64,000 nt of DNA from Kineococcus mangrovi (GTDB lineage: Bacteria; Actinomycetota; Actinomycetes; Actinomycetales; Kineococcaceae). The DNA lies in the NCBI RefSeq assembly GCF_041320705.1, contig NZ_JBGGTQ010000003.1, positions 1 through 64,000 on the forward strand, read 5' to 3'. The position numbers and the translations under genes are program-made. Positions 17,246-27,664 of the stretch are shown here, in pieces; position 1 is the first letter of the stretch; every line of letters begins with the position of its first letter. The notes beneath the pieces are model-generated. The model was given only the letters and a program-made list of their open reading frames with translations, did not search any database and was not told the origin of the DNA.

Positions 17246-17273
17246 GCGGGCGACCCGGTTGCGGGTCGCCCGC
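17246..17273 (+). terminator. Terminator of the cold-shock gene
   Basis: Perfect 11-bp stem: GCGGGCGACCC (17246-17256) with GGGTCGCCCGC (17263-17273) around GGTTGC. It may also serve the convergent ATPase gene, whose stop is at 17287. Confidence 0.8.
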
Positions 17274-17286
17274 GGTGCGGACCCCG

Positions 17287-18798
17287 TCACCTGACCAGGA
17301 GGAAATCGGCGAAGGAGACGGGGACGACGCGGCTGTCCTCCACCTCGACCTCATTCGCGTCCTGGCAGATCAGCACACCGGTCGAGGCCTCGTTGGCGGG
17401 CAGGTCCAGGAAGGCCGTGAGTCCGCGAATGTCTTCCTCGGGGTGGATGCGTCGTTGGTACTTCACCTCGATGGGCACTCTGCGCGTTCCGACCGTGACG
17501 ACGAAGTCCACCTCCGGTGTGCCTGGCCTCTCCGGGAGGTGGGCGACGTCGAGACCGGACAACGTCGTGAGGTAGTAGCCGACGACACTCTCGACGAGGT
17601 GACCGGCGAGCGAGGACAGGTGGGGGCTGCCCGCCAGGCGGACGGGGTCCAGCGGAACCTCTTCCTGGAGCCAGGCCGCACGCACACCGTGGTCGCACAA
17701 GCACAGTCGGGCGCTGCTGCGCTGCTTCTTGAGACGGATCTCCAGAGCAGGCACCTGCCGCACGAGGAGGCTGCTGTCGAGGAAGTCCAGGTAGTGCCGG
17801 ATCCGCTGGTCCCCCACGTTCGCCTGGAGCCTGGTGCGGGCCTCCGTCGCCAGCAGAGCCGGTCGAGGAGCCTGGCCCGCGTAGCGGCAGGCCAGGCGGA
17901 AGACCTCCTCCAGCAGTTGGGGGTCCCGCTTGCGGCCGCGGTCCCCCAGCCGGAGGTCGTGCTGGATGACGCGACGCACGACGGTCTCGTTGAGCTGGTC
18001 GGCGACCTCGTTCCACGGGACGTCGGCGTTCACGTGGGAGCGGGGGTAGGCGCCTCGCTCCGAGAAGGCGGCCATGGCGAGATCGCGCACGTCGCTCCGG
18101 GCGGCACCGTGCTTCCGGAGACCACTCCAGAAGTCGGCGGTCAGCCAGTCCGCCCAGCCGTTCTCCCGCTGGAACGGCGGGAGCTGTCCGTAGCCGCGGA
18201 CCTCGGCGATTTCGGACAAGCGCAGGGTGCCCAGGTCGAAGGACTGCAGGCGACCGGCGAGGCTGTCTCGTCCCAGTCCGATCCGGAGGGCTGAGCTGCC
18301 GGTGACGACGCAGACGACATCGGTGTTGTCGACCAACTGCTTCAGCTGAGCGTCCCAGTCGGTGAGGTTCTGCGCCTCGTCCAGGAAGAGCACCGCTTGT
18401 CGGCCGGCGTGGGCTGCCTCGTTGAAGGTCTCGCCCAGCACGTTCGTCTCGTACCACGCTGCCACGTCGAGCAGCGCGTGGGACGAGCGCCGGAGCGAGG
18501 GCACGTCCTCGAACTGGGCCCTCAGGATGGAGCGGGCAGGAAAGCCGCTGGACAACAGCCGTTGGATGAGCTGCTGCTGGAGGGTCGACTTGCCGACCTG
18601 TCGAGGACCCCGGACCAGCAGGACCGGTGCCAGGGGCTCGGCGATCCGGGCGAGGAGACGGTCGAACAGCCAGCGTTCCACCGGAGGCAGTCGCTGCTGC
18701 GGTCGACCCGTCCACCACGGGTTCTGGGTGGACAGGTCTGCCACGGTCAACCCGCCCCCGACGGGAGCTTGGCTGCTCAGGTCCAGGTCGGGTGCCAT
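17287..18798 (-). CDS. AAA ATPase with DUF4143 C-terminal domain
   Basis: 503-residue protein of the AAA_14/DUF4143 family. The ATPase part has Walker [10 protein letters not shown], Walker [12 protein letters not shown] and the sensor [10 protein letters not shown]. The C-terminal part has the VDFVVTVG...[10 protein letters not shown] block, a PD-(D/E)XK-like core typical of DUF4143. ATG at 18798 is taken as the start because the N-terminal conserved part (NPWWTGRP) begins soon after; the ribosome site is weak. Base composition is visibly less GC-biased than its neighbours and it separates cspA from groEL, which suggests gain by transfer. The biological role of this family is not well established. 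Confidence 0.85.
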   Translation of the reverse strand: MAPDLDLSSQAPVGGGLTVADLSTQNPWWTGRPQQRLPPVERWLFDRLLARIAEPLAPVLLVRGPRQVGKSTLQQQLIQRLLSSGFPARSILRAQFEDVPSLRRSSHALLDVAAWYETNVLGETFNEAAHAGRQAVLFLDEAQNLTDWDAQLKQLVDNTDVVCVVTGSSALRIGLGRDSLAGRLQSFDLGTLRLSEIAEVRGYGQLPPFQRENGWADWLTADFWSGLRKHGAARSDVRDLAMAAFSERGAYPRSHVNADVPWNEVADQLNETVVRRVIQHDLRLGDRGRKRDPQLLEEVFRLACRYAGQAPRPALLATEARTRLQANVGDQRIRHYLDFLDSSLLVRQVPALEIRLKKQRSSARLCLCDHGVRAAWLQEEVPLDPVRLAGSPHLSSLAGHLVESVVGYYLTTLSGLDVAHLPERPGTPEVDFVVTVGTRRVPIEVKYQRRIHPEEDIRGLTAFLDLPANEASTGVLICQDANEVEVEDSRVVPVSFADFLLVR

Positions 18799-18852
18799 GG
18801 CCCGAGTGAAGCACGGGGGTGGAGCGCGGGGGGCGGAGCCCGGGAAGGGTGA

Positions 18853-20715
<1,863 letters not shown>

Positions 20716-20756
20716 GTCCAGCCACCCCCGGCACCACGTAGCACCGGCACCACCCG

Positions 20757-20790
20757 CGAGGGCGGTCTCCCGTTCGGGGGGCCGCCCTCG
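20757..20790 (+). terminator. groEL terminator
   Basis: CGAGGGCGG (20757-20765) pairs with CCGCCCTCG (20782-20790); a shorter CTCCC/GGGGG pairing extends the hairpin inside. It lies 41 bases after the groEL stop and before the convergent SUFU gene. Confidence 0.75.
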
Positions 20791-20842
20791 TGGCGTTCCC
20801 GGGCACCCGCCCGCGCGGGGTCGAGCGGGGCGGCGGTGCGGT

Positions 20843-21448
20843 TCAGACGACGGCGTCGCGCGTCACGTCGTAGAACGCCACCTCGGCCGCCTCGAACCGC
20901 TCCTCCAGTGCGTCCAGCCCGTGCTCCAGGAGGAACCGGCGTTCGCTCTCGTGGACGGGGACGGCCTGCAGCCAGTGCACGTCGACCCCCGGTTCCAGCC
21001 GGTACCGCGACAGCCGCGGGAAGTTCCCCGGCGCGGTGAGCAGCAGGTGCTCGGTCCGGCCGCCGAGCAGGTCGGCGACGATCCCGGGGAACACCGTCGA
21101 GGGCGACAACGGCCAGGGTTCCCCGAGCGCGGCGAAGGCCGAGGCCACGAGCAGGCCCGTGGCGAGGCGCTCCTCCACGTCCTCCAGCACGGTGACGAGC
21201 TCGACGCGCACGTCGACGCCGGACCCGGGACCGCCCACCAGGTTGGGGGAGCGGTGCATCGTCAGCGTGGACACCGAGGTGAACCCCGGCCCGGGGGCGT
21301 CGGCCGCCGTCAGCACGTCGAGGGACAGCGTCTCGTCGCGGTTGAGGAACTCCTCGATCTGCGGACGCCCGTCGGGCACGAGCTGCTCGCCCACGAACCG
21401 CGCCATCCGCACCTCCGCGTCGCTGGGGGGCGGCGCCGGGACGCTCAC
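20843..21448 (-). CDS. Suppressor-of-fused (SUFU) domain protein
   Basis: 201 residues. The central and C-terminal parts fit the bacterial SUFU domain: DVRVELVTV near the centre, then [21 protein letters not shown], and the late [21 protein letters not shown] with its W-L-Q-x-V-P-x-x-E-x-E signature. The family is often met as an immunity or accessory protein of unknown biochemistry. The GTG start at 21448 overlaps the cofG stop as GTGA, so it is co-translated with an F420-biosynthesis gene. No signal peptide. Confidence 0.8.
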   Translation of the reverse strand: MSVPAPPPSDAEVRMARFVGEQLVPDGRPQIEEFLNRDETLSLDVLTAADAPGPGFTSVSTLTMHRSPNLVGGPGSGVDVRVELVTVLEDVEERLATGLLVASAFAALGEPWPLSPSTVFPGIVADLLGGRTEHLLLTAPGNFPRLSRYRLEPGVDVHWLQAVPVHESERRFLLEHGLDALEERFEAAEVAFYDVTRDAVV

Positions 21449-22761
21449 GCGGCCCTGCCCACGGGCCGGGCGGACTCGCGCGCGAGCCCGGTCGCCGGGT
21501 CGGCCAGGGCCGCCACCGCGGCGTGCAGCTCCGGCGCGATCCACGTGTCGCTCCCCGCGAGGGCGTCGAGGACGAACCGCGGGTGGGCGGTCAGCCGCTC
21601 GGCCAGCCGGAACCCGGCGGCGCGGGTCGTCGCGGCCAGGTCGTCGAGCTGGGGCCACGGCCGTTCGGGGTTGACGTGGTCGGGGGTCAACGGGGACACC
21701 CCGCCCCAGTCATCGACGCCCGCGGCCAGGAGCTGCTCGCGCTGACCGGGTTCGGACAGGTTCGGCGGGGCCTGCAGCGACACGTCGGCACCCAGCAGCA
21801 GCCGCGCGACGGCGATCGTCGCGACGTACTCGGGGTGCTCCAGGTCGGCCTCCCCGCGCATCGCGGTGTCGTCCTTGGCGCGGAAGTTCTGCACGATGAC
21901 CTCCTGGATCCCCCCGGTCTCGCGGGCGACGTCGCGCAGGGCCAGCAGGGAGTCGACGCGTTCGGCGGACGTCTCGCCGATCCCGAGCAGCACGCCGCTG
22001 GTGAAGGGCACGCGCGCCCGGCCCGCGTCGCGCAGCACCCGCACCCGCAGCTCGGGGTCCTTGTCCGGGGAGCCGTAGTGGACCTGGCCGGGTTCGGCCC
22101 ACAACCGCCGCGACGTCGTCTCCAGCATCATCCCCATCGACGGGGCCAGCGGCCGGGACGCCGCGAGCGCCTCGTAGGACATGACGCCGGGGTTCAGGTG
22201 CGGCAGCAGACCCGTCTCGTCCAGGACCCGGCGGGCCAGGTGCTGCACGTACTCCAGGGTCGAGGAGAAACCCCGGTCGGCGAGCCACGCGCGGGCGGCC
22301 GGCCAGCGGTCCTCGGGGGCGTCGCCGAGGGTGAACAGGGCCTCCTTGCAGCCCATCGCCGCGCCCTCGCGGGCGATCGCGAGGACGTCCTCTTCGGACA
22401 GGTACAGCACGGGCAGGCGCCCCGGCACGGTGGCGAACGTGCAGTAGTGGCAGCGGTCCCGGCACAACCGGGTGATGGGCACGAAGACCTTGCGCGAGTA
22501 AGTGATCGTGCCGGGACGACCGGCGCGGCGCATGGCCTCGTCCCGCACGGGGCGCGCCAGGGCGCACAGCCGGTCGAGGTCGTCGCCGCGGGCGTGCAGC
22601 AGGACGCGGGCGTGCTCGCGCTCGGCGCCGGCCCCGTCCCAGCCGTCGGCGCCGCCGCGGGCCGCGGACTCCAGCGCCGCGGCGAGCTCCGCCGCGCTCG
22701 GGGCGGGTTCGGGCGGGGCGGCGTGCCGGGTGCGGGCGGGATCGGGCAGGGGGGTGCTCAC
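21445..22761 (-). CDS. cofG: FO synthase subunit CofG (7,8-didemethyl-8-hydroxy-5-deazariboflavin synthase)
   Basis: 438-residue radical SAM enzyme. The cluster motif [11 protein letters not shown] places cysteines at 100, 104 and 107 (CX3CX2C). Conserved FbiC N-half blocks follow: [54 protein letters not shown] and [21 protein letters not shown]. In most actinobacteria CofG is fused to CofH as FbiC (about 850 residues); here the protein ends after the CofG half ([15 protein letters not shown]). GTG at 22761 has GGAGAG 6 bases upstream. Followed by SUFU with overlap and preceded by cofC after 17 bases. Confidence 0.93.
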   Translation of the reverse strand: MSTPLPDPARTRHAAPPEPAPSAAELAAALESAARGGADGWDGAGAEREHARVLLHARGDDLDRLCALARPVRDEAMRRAGRPGTITYSRKVFVPITRLCRDRCHYCTFATVPGRLPVLYLSEEDVLAIAREGAAMGCKEALFTLGDAPEDRWPAARAWLADRGFSSTLEYVQHLARRVLDETGLLPHLNPGVMSYEALAASRPLAPSMGMMLETTSRRLWAEPGQVHYGSPDKDPELRVRVLRDAGRARVPFTSGVLLGIGETSAERVDSLLALRDVARETGGIQEVIVQNFRAKDDTAMRGEADLEHPEYVATIAVARLLLGADVSLQAPPNLSEPGQREQLLAAGVDDWGGVSPLTPDHVNPERPWPQLDDLAATTRAAGFRLAERLTAHPRFVLDALAGSDTWIAPELHAAVAALADPATGLARESARPVGRAA

Positions 22762-22778
22762 GGGGTTCTCTCCGGGTC

Positions 22779-23444
22779 TCAGCAGCGGGGCCCGGCGCAG
22801 CCCGCCGGGAGGTCGAGCGCGGTGGGGGCCGGCACGTCGCGGGCCAGCGCCACCCGCGTGCGCGGGCCGACGCCCAGGGTCAGGGCCGAGCGCAGGTCCT
22901 CGACGGTGTCGACGTCGCGGCGCAGCGACGGCAGCGGGTCCGTCAGCGCCACCGCGCCGGCCTCGAGGTGGCGCCGGGCCGAGTCGGGTCCGAAGCGGTG
23001 CGGCACGTCGCCGTCGGGGTCGGTCAGCAGGACGCTGCCGGACCCGGCGGCGTCGGTGACCAGCGCCGGGCCGGGGACCGTCAGCGCCCGCGCGAGCGCG
23101 CGCCCCAGGTCCTCGACGCGCAGCGCGGGCAGGTCCCCCAGCAGGACGGCCGTCGGCCCGCGCTCCAGACTGGCCAGCCCGGCCGCCACGGCGACGGCGA
23201 GCCCCGGCCGGCCGGGGGAGACCGTCCCCACCCCCAGGCCCCGGACGGCGCGCAGCACCTCGGGGTCGTCGCTCACGCACACCAGGAGACCCACCCCGGG
23301 CGTGTCCCGGCACGCCGTCAGGCAGTCCAGGGCCATCGCCAGCGCCAGCTCCCGGCGCTGCCGGTGCGGCAGCGCCAGTCGCGTCTTCGCCTCGTCGCCG
23401 CCCTTGACGGGGACGAGGACCCGCCAGCCGCTCACGTGCGTCAC
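22779..23444 (-). CDS. cofC: 2-phospho-L-lactate / phosphoenolpyruvate guanylyltransferase CofC (FbiD)
   Basis: 221 residues. It makes the GDP-activated lactyl or PEP moiety later attached to FO in F420 synthesis. Motifs: [69 protein letters not shown] and [11 protein letters not shown], all as in the family. GTG at 23444 with GGAGAGG 8 bases upstream. First gene of a cofC-cofG-SUFU operon; divergent from moaE by 67 bases. Confidence 0.92.
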   Translation of the reverse strand: MTHVSGWRVLVPVKGGDEAKTRLALPHRQRRELALAMALDCLTACRDTPGVGLLVCVSDDPEVLRAVRGLGVGTVSPGRPGLAVAVAAGLASLERGPTAVLLGDLPALRVEDLGRALARALTVPGPALVTDAAGSGSVLLTDPDGDVPHRFGPDSARRHLEAGAVALTDPLPSLRRDVDTVEDLRSALTLGVGPRTRVALARDVPAPTALDLPAGCAGPRC

Positions 23445-23511
23445 CGGGCGATCCTCTCCCACGGTCCGGACTTGCGGAACACCTGCCCCGACGGGCACCT
23501 ACCCTGTCGGC

Positions 23512-23964
23512 GTGCAGCCACTCGCCCGCCTGAGCGCACCCGCCCGCCGCGTCGCGCGGACGTCCGTGGGTCCCGAACCGCTCGACGTCGCCGAGCACGC
23601 CGCCCTCGTCGGGGACGCCGCGGCCGGGGCGGTCGTGACCTTCGGCGGGGTCGTGCGCGACCACGACCACGGCCGGTCGGTGCGCGAGCTGGAGTACGTG
23701 GGTCACCCCAGCGCCGCGGACGTGCTGCGCGAGGTCGTCGCCGAGGTCGTCGCCGGATGCGAGGTGGACGCGGTGGCCGTCGGTCACCGCGTCGGGCACC
23801 TGGCCGTCGGGGACGTCGCCTTCGCGGTCGCGGTCTCCGCGGCCCACCGCGCCGAGGCGTTCGCGGCGTGCGCGCGGCTCGTCGACGAGGTCAAGGACCG
23901 GCTGCCGGTGTGGAAGCACCAGCACTTCGCCGACGGCACCTCCGAGTGGGTCGCCTGCCCCTGA
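23512..23964 (+). CDS. moaE: Molybdopterin synthase catalytic subunit MoaE
   Basis: 150 residues. MoaE with MoaD converts cyclic pyranopterin monophosphate to molybdopterin. Family segments: [49 protein letters not shown], and the active-site [20 protein letters not shown] carrying the two conserved lysines. GTG start at 23512. The moaD and moaA partners are about 4.5 kb away at 28345-29751. It leads the plus-strand group with the CofH-like gene 16 bases downstream. Confidence 0.93.
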   Translation: MQPLARLSAPARRVARTSVGPEPLDVAEHAALVGDAAAGAVVTFGGVVRDHDHGRSVRELEYVGHPSAADVLREVVAEVVAGCEVDAVAVGHRVGHLAVGDVAFAVAVSAAHRAEAFAACARLVDEVKDRLPVWKHQHFADGTSEWVACP

Positions 23965-23980
23965 GGGTTAGCCTCGGGCG

Positions 23981-25009
23981 GTGCCAGCCCCGTCCGCCCT
24001 CCTCGCCGACGCCCTCGCCGCCGCGGCTCACGACCACCGCGCCCTGACCGACGAGCAGGCGGTGGTCCTCCTGGGCGCCGACGGCGACGACCTGGACCGC
24101 CTCGCCGCGCTCGCCGACGACGTGCGCCGCGCCCGGGTCGGGGACGCTGTGACGTTCGTCGTCAACCGCAACCTCGACGGCGAACGCGTCGGCGCCGACC
24201 TGCCCCACGTGCGTGAGCTCGTCGCCGAGGCGGTGGCGCTGGGGGCGACCGAGGTCTGCGTCCAGGGCCCCGTCCCGGACCGGGCCGGGCCGGAGGGCTC
24301 CCTCGCCCTCGTGCGCGCGGTCGCCGAGGGCGCCGGGGCGGCCGGGGTGCACCTGCACGCCTTCCGGGTCCCCGAGGTGCTGCGGGCCGCCGACCTGCGC
24401 GCGTCCACGCCCCGCGCGTTCCTCCGGGCCGCCCGCGACGCCGGGCTCGGGTCGGTGCCCGGCACCGCCGCCAAGGTCCTCGACGACGCCGTCCGCACCG
24501 AGCTCAACGGCGGGGTCCCCGACCTGCCGGTGTCGACCTGGGTGGACGTCCTGCGCACCGCCCACGAGACCGGGCTGACGTCGACGTCCACGCTCGTCCA
24601 CGGCGGCCCGGAGACGCCCGCGCAGCAGGTCGCGCACCTGCGGCTGCTGGCCGGGCTGGCCGCGAGCACGGGCGGCATCACGGAGTTCATCGCCATGCCC
24701 TCCCCGTCGCGGCCCCCGTCGGCCCGCGCGACCCGGGCGCTGCACGCGCTCGCCCGGCTGCTGCTGGACGGCAGCGTCGACCACGTCCAGGCCGCCTGGC
24801 CCAAGCACCCGGCCGGCCTCGTCGCGGACCTGCTGCGCGGGGGCGCGGACGACCTCGGCGGGCTGCTGCTGGACGGCGAGCTCGACCCGGGCGCGGGGCA
24901 GGAGGCCGGCACGACGCTGACCCGCGAGGACGCGCTGGCGCTCGCGGACCGGGTGGGCCGCCCGCTGCGGCAGCGCACCACCCGCTACGGCGAGCTCGCA
25001 CCCGCGTGA
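23981..25009 (+). CDS. CofH-like protein lacking the radical-SAM cysteine motif
   Basis: 342 residues that align by eye with CofH, the C-terminal half of FbiC: DDVRRARVGDAVTFVVNRN, then ATEVCVQG, VHLHAF, GLGSVPGTAAKVLDDAVR, ITEFIAMP, ALARLLLDGSVDHVQAAW and GGADDLGGLLLDG all have CofH counterparts. In CofH the VVNRN is followed at once by the 4Fe-4S motif (...CxxxCxxCAF) and about 20 more residues. Here residues 65-75 (LDGERVGADLP) bridge directly to the next helix, and the whole protein has one cysteine, C93. No other reading frame supplies the missing motif. It cannot bind the usual cluster, so CofH activity is not expected. GTG 16 bases after moaE; its stop overlaps the monooxygenase start. 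A true CofH must lie outside the window if F420 is made. Confidence 0.8.
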   Translation: MPAPSALLADALAAAAHDHRALTDEQAVVLLGADGDDLDRLAALADDVRRARVGDAVTFVVNRNLDGERVGADLPHVRELVAEAVALGATEVCVQGPVPDRAGPEGSLALVRAVAEGAGAAGVHLHAFRVPEVLRAADLRASTPRAFLRAARDAGLGSVPGTAAKVLDDAVRTELNGGVPDLPVSTWVDVLRTAHETGLTSTSTLVHGGPETPAQQVAHLRLLAGLAASTGGITEFIAMPSPSRPPSARATRALHALARLLLDGSVDHVQAAWPKHPAGLVADLLRGGADDLGGLLLDGELDPGAGQEAGTTLTREDALALADRVGRPLRQRTTRYGELAPA

Positions 25010-26472
25010 CGTCCGCGGCGGAGCCGGTCGGCGACCCCGTCCTCGACGTCGCGGTCGTCGGCGCCGGGTTCGCCGGTCTCGGGACGGCCATCCGGCTGGC
25101 GCGCCGGGGCCGGGAGAGCTTCGTCGTGCTCGAGCGGGCCGCCGACGTCGGCGGCACCTGGCGGGAGAACACCTACCCGGGCGTGGCGTGCGACGTGCCG
25201 TCGCACCTGTACTCGTTCTCCTTCGCCCCCGACCCGGGGTGGTCGCGCGTGTTCGCCCCCGGTGCGGAGGTGCAGCGGTACCTGCGCGAACGCTCCCGCG
25301 AGGTCGCCGACCGGATCCGCCTGGGGTGCGAGGTCCTGGCGGCGGTGTGGGACGCGGACGCGGCGCACTGGCGGTTGCGCACGTCGACCGGGCCCGTGCG
25401 CGCCCGCGTCCTCGTGCTGGCCGCCGGCCGGCTCACCGAACCCCGCGTCCCCGACGTGCCGGGGCTGGGGGAGTTCGGCGGGCCCGTCGTCCACACGGCC
25501 CGGTGGGACCACGACCTCGACCTCACCGGCCGCCGCGTCGGGGTGGTGGGCACGGGGGCCTCGGCCGTCCAGGTCGTGCCGCACCTCGCGGGCCGGGCCG
25601 CGCACGTGGAGGTGTTCCAGCGCAGCCCGGCCTGGATCGTCCCCCGCGGGGACCGGCCGTTCAGCCCCGCCGAGCGGGCGGGTTTCGCGCGGGCCCCGGA
25701 GACCGCGCGGGCGCTGCGGGAGGAGACGTTCGCCGACATGGAACGCGGGCTGGCCGCCCGCCGGCTCGACCCCGCCGCCCTGGAGGCGTTGCGCCGCAGG
25801 GCGTCGGACCACCTGCAGGCGCAGGTGCCGAACCCGGGGTTGCGCGCGGCGCTGACCCCGGACTACGAGATCGGCTGCAAGCGCGTCCTGCTGTCCGACG
25901 ACTTCTACCCCGCCCTCACCCGCCCCGACGTCCGGCTCGTGCCGTCGGCGGTGCGCTCGGCCGCGCCGGGGTCGGTGACGACGGCGGACGGGCGCCGGCA
26001 CGCGCTCGACGTGCTCGTGCTCGCCACGGGTTTCCACTCCACCGTCCAGCCGTACGCGGCCCGGGTCACGGGCCGGCAGGGGCAAACGCTGGCCCGGGCG
26101 TGGGGGGCCGGGATGGTCTCGCACGCCTCGACGGTGGTGCACGGGTTCCCGAACCTCTTCGTCCTCGACGGGCCGAACGCGAGCCTGGGGCACAACTCCG
26201 CGGTGCACGTCATCGAGAGCCAGATCGGGTACCTGCTCGGGGCGCTGGACCACCTCGCCGCGACGGCCCGCCCGCTGGAGGTGAGCCTGCCGGCGCAGCG
26301 GCGCTACACCGCGGAGGTCGACGCGATGGCCGCGGACTCGGTGTGGCTGCGCGGGGGGTGTTCGAGCTGGTACGTGGACTCCCGCAGCGGGCGCCTCACG
26401 CTGCTGTGGCCGGACACGGCGACGGAGTTCCGCCGGCGCAACGGGACGTTCCACCCCGCGCCCTTCTTGTAG
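25006..26472 (+). CDS. Flavin-containing monooxygenase (Baeyer-Villiger type)
   Basis: 488 residues. N-terminal FAD site VVGAGFAGLGTAIRLARRG, GGTWRENTYPGVACDVPSHLY, and the BVMO fingerprint FxGxxxHxxxW at residues 157-167 (F157, G159, H163, W167). A second Rossmann motif VGVVGTGASAVQVVPHLA binds NADPH. FQRSPAWIVPR and LATGFHST are family-typical. It converts ketones to esters or oxidises heteroatoms; the substrate is unknown. The GTG start overlaps the CofH-like stop as GTGA, a coupling with no obvious metabolic reason. Confidence 0.9.
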   Translation: MTSAAEPVGDPVLDVAVVGAGFAGLGTAIRLARRGRESFVVLERAADVGGTWRENTYPGVACDVPSHLYSFSFAPDPGWSRVFAPGAEVQRYLRERSREVADRIRLGCEVLAAVWDADAAHWRLRTSTGPVRARVLVLAAGRLTEPRVPDVPGLGEFGGPVVHTARWDHDLDLTGRRVGVVGTGASAVQVVPHLAGRAAHVEVFQRSPAWIVPRGDRPFSPAERAGFARAPETARALREETFADMERGLAARRLDPAALEALRRRASDHLQAQVPNPGLRAALTPDYEIGCKRVLLSDDFYPALTRPDVRLVPSAVRSAAPGSVTTADGRRHALDVLVLATGFHSTVQPYAARVTGRQGQTLARAWGAGMVSHASTVVHGFPNLFVLDGPNASLGHNSAVHVIESQIGYLLGALDHLAATARPLEVSLPAQRRYTAEVDAMAADSVWLRGGCSSWYVDSRSGRLTLLWPDTATEFRRRNGTFHPAPFL

Positions 26473-26498
26473 GACAAGAAACTCCACTTGTACGATGA
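26466..26498 (+). promoter_or_regulatory. Paired FadR-type GntR operators before the dehydratase gene
   Basis: TTGTAGGACAA at 26467-26477 (extended to CTTGTAGGACAAG) fits the FadR-subfamily operator TNGTNNNACNA. A second, weaker site TTGTACGATGA at 26488-26498 starts 21 bases later, two helical turns, and differs by one base. The first overlaps the stop of the monooxygenase. The regulator at 27665 is the likely ligand. Confidence 0.55.
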
Positions 26499-26532
26499 GT
26501 GGGTCCACCGTCGTCCCACCCCGGAGGTCCCG

Positions 26533-27657
26533 GTGCCCGACCGCATCCGGCACGTCGAGCTGTCCACGCTCAGGCTCCCGCTGGCGCAACCGATCAGCGA
26601 CGCCAAGGTCCTCACCGGCCGCCAGCGGCCCATGACCGAGGTCGTCGTCCTCGTCGCCGCGGTCCGCACGCAGGACGGTCACGAGGGCACGGGGTTCAGC
26701 TACTCCAAGCGCGCCGGCGGGCCCGCCCAGTACGCCCACGCGAAGGAGGTCGCCGCCGACCTGCTGGGGGAGGACCCCAGCGACGTCGCCAAGGTGACGA
26801 CGAAGCTCCTGTGGGCCGGGGCGTCCGTCGGCCGCAGCGGGGTGGCCACCCAGGCCATCGCCGCGCTCGACGTCGCGCTGCACGACCTCAAGGCCCGGCG
26901 CGCGGGGCTGCCGCTGTCCAAGCTGCTCGGGTCCCACCGCGACTCCGTCCGCACCTACAACACCTCCGGCGGGTTTCTGCACACCCCGCTGCCGGAGGTG
27001 CTCGAGCGCGCCGACGCCTCCCTGGCGGCCGGCATCGGCGGCATCAAGATCAAGGTGGGACAGCCGGACACCCGCGAGGACCTGCGCCGTGTGGCCGCCG
27101 TCCGCGAGCACCTCGGACCCGACGTGCCGCTCATGGTGGACGCCAACCAGCAGTGGGACCGGCGGACCGCGCTGCGCATGGGGCGGGCGCTGGAGGAGTT
27201 CGACCTCGTCTGGATCGAGGAACCCCTCGACGCCCACGACGCCGTCGGGCACGCCGACCTGGCCCGCGCCCTGGACACCCCCGTCGCGACGGGGGAGATG
27301 CTCGCGAGCGTCGCCGAGCACGTCCGGCTCCTCGAGCACCGTTCGGCCGACGTCCTGCAGCCCGACGCGCCCCGCATCGGCGGGATCACCCCGTTCCTGC
27401 GGCTGGCGACGCTCGCCGACCAGGCCGGTGTCGACCTCGCGCCGCACTTCGCCATGGAGATCCACCTGCACCTCGCGGCCACCTACCCGCGCGAGACGTG
27501 GGTGGAGCACTTCGAGTGGCTGGACCCGCTGTTCGAGGAGCGCCTGGAGACCGTCGGCGGGCGCATGGTCGTCCCGGACCGTCCCGGGCTGGGGTTCACG
27601 TTCAGCGAGCAGGCGCGCGCCTGGACGACCGAGCGCGTGGAGTTCGGCGTCCGGTGA
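26533..27657 (+). CDS. Enolase-superfamily dehydratase, L-talarate/galactarate dehydratase-like
   Basis: 374 residues of the mandelate racemase subgroup. Residues in place: Lys172/Lys174 in IKIK, metal ligands Asp203 (VDANQQW), Glu229 (WIEEPLDAHD) and Glu255 (ATGEM), and His305 (APHFAMEIHLHL). The spacings 29, 26, 26 and 50 equal those I recall for Salmonella talarate/galactarate dehydratase. It should abstract the C2 proton of an acid sugar and eliminate water with Mg2+. GTG at 26533 with GGAGG 5 bases upstream. Followed after 7 bases by its GntR regulator. Confidence 0.87.
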   Translation: MPDRIRHVELSTLRLPLAQPISDAKVLTGRQRPMTEVVVLVAAVRTQDGHEGTGFSYSKRAGGPAQYAHAKEVAADLLGEDPSDVAKVTTKLLWAGASVGRSGVATQAIAALDVALHDLKARRAGLPLSKLLGSHRDSVRTYNTSGGFLHTPLPEVLERADASLAAGIGGIKIKVGQPDTREDLRRVAAVREHLGPDVPLMVDANQQWDRRTALRMGRALEEFDLVWIEEPLDAHDAVGHADLARALDTPVATGEMLASVAEHVRLLEHRSADVLQPDAPRIGGITPFLRLATLADQAGVDLAPHFAMEIHLHLAATYPRETWVEHFEWLDPLFEERLETVGGRMVVPDRPGLGFTFSEQARAWTTERVEFGVR

Positions 27658-27664
27658 GGTCCGC

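Noticed and set aside
23981-25009. Frameshift or pseudogene explanation for the CofH-like gene
   Set aside because: The bases around 24150-24230 were read in all three frames; none encodes the missing cysteine motif, and the rest of the frame keeps strong codon bias and coupled gene boundaries.
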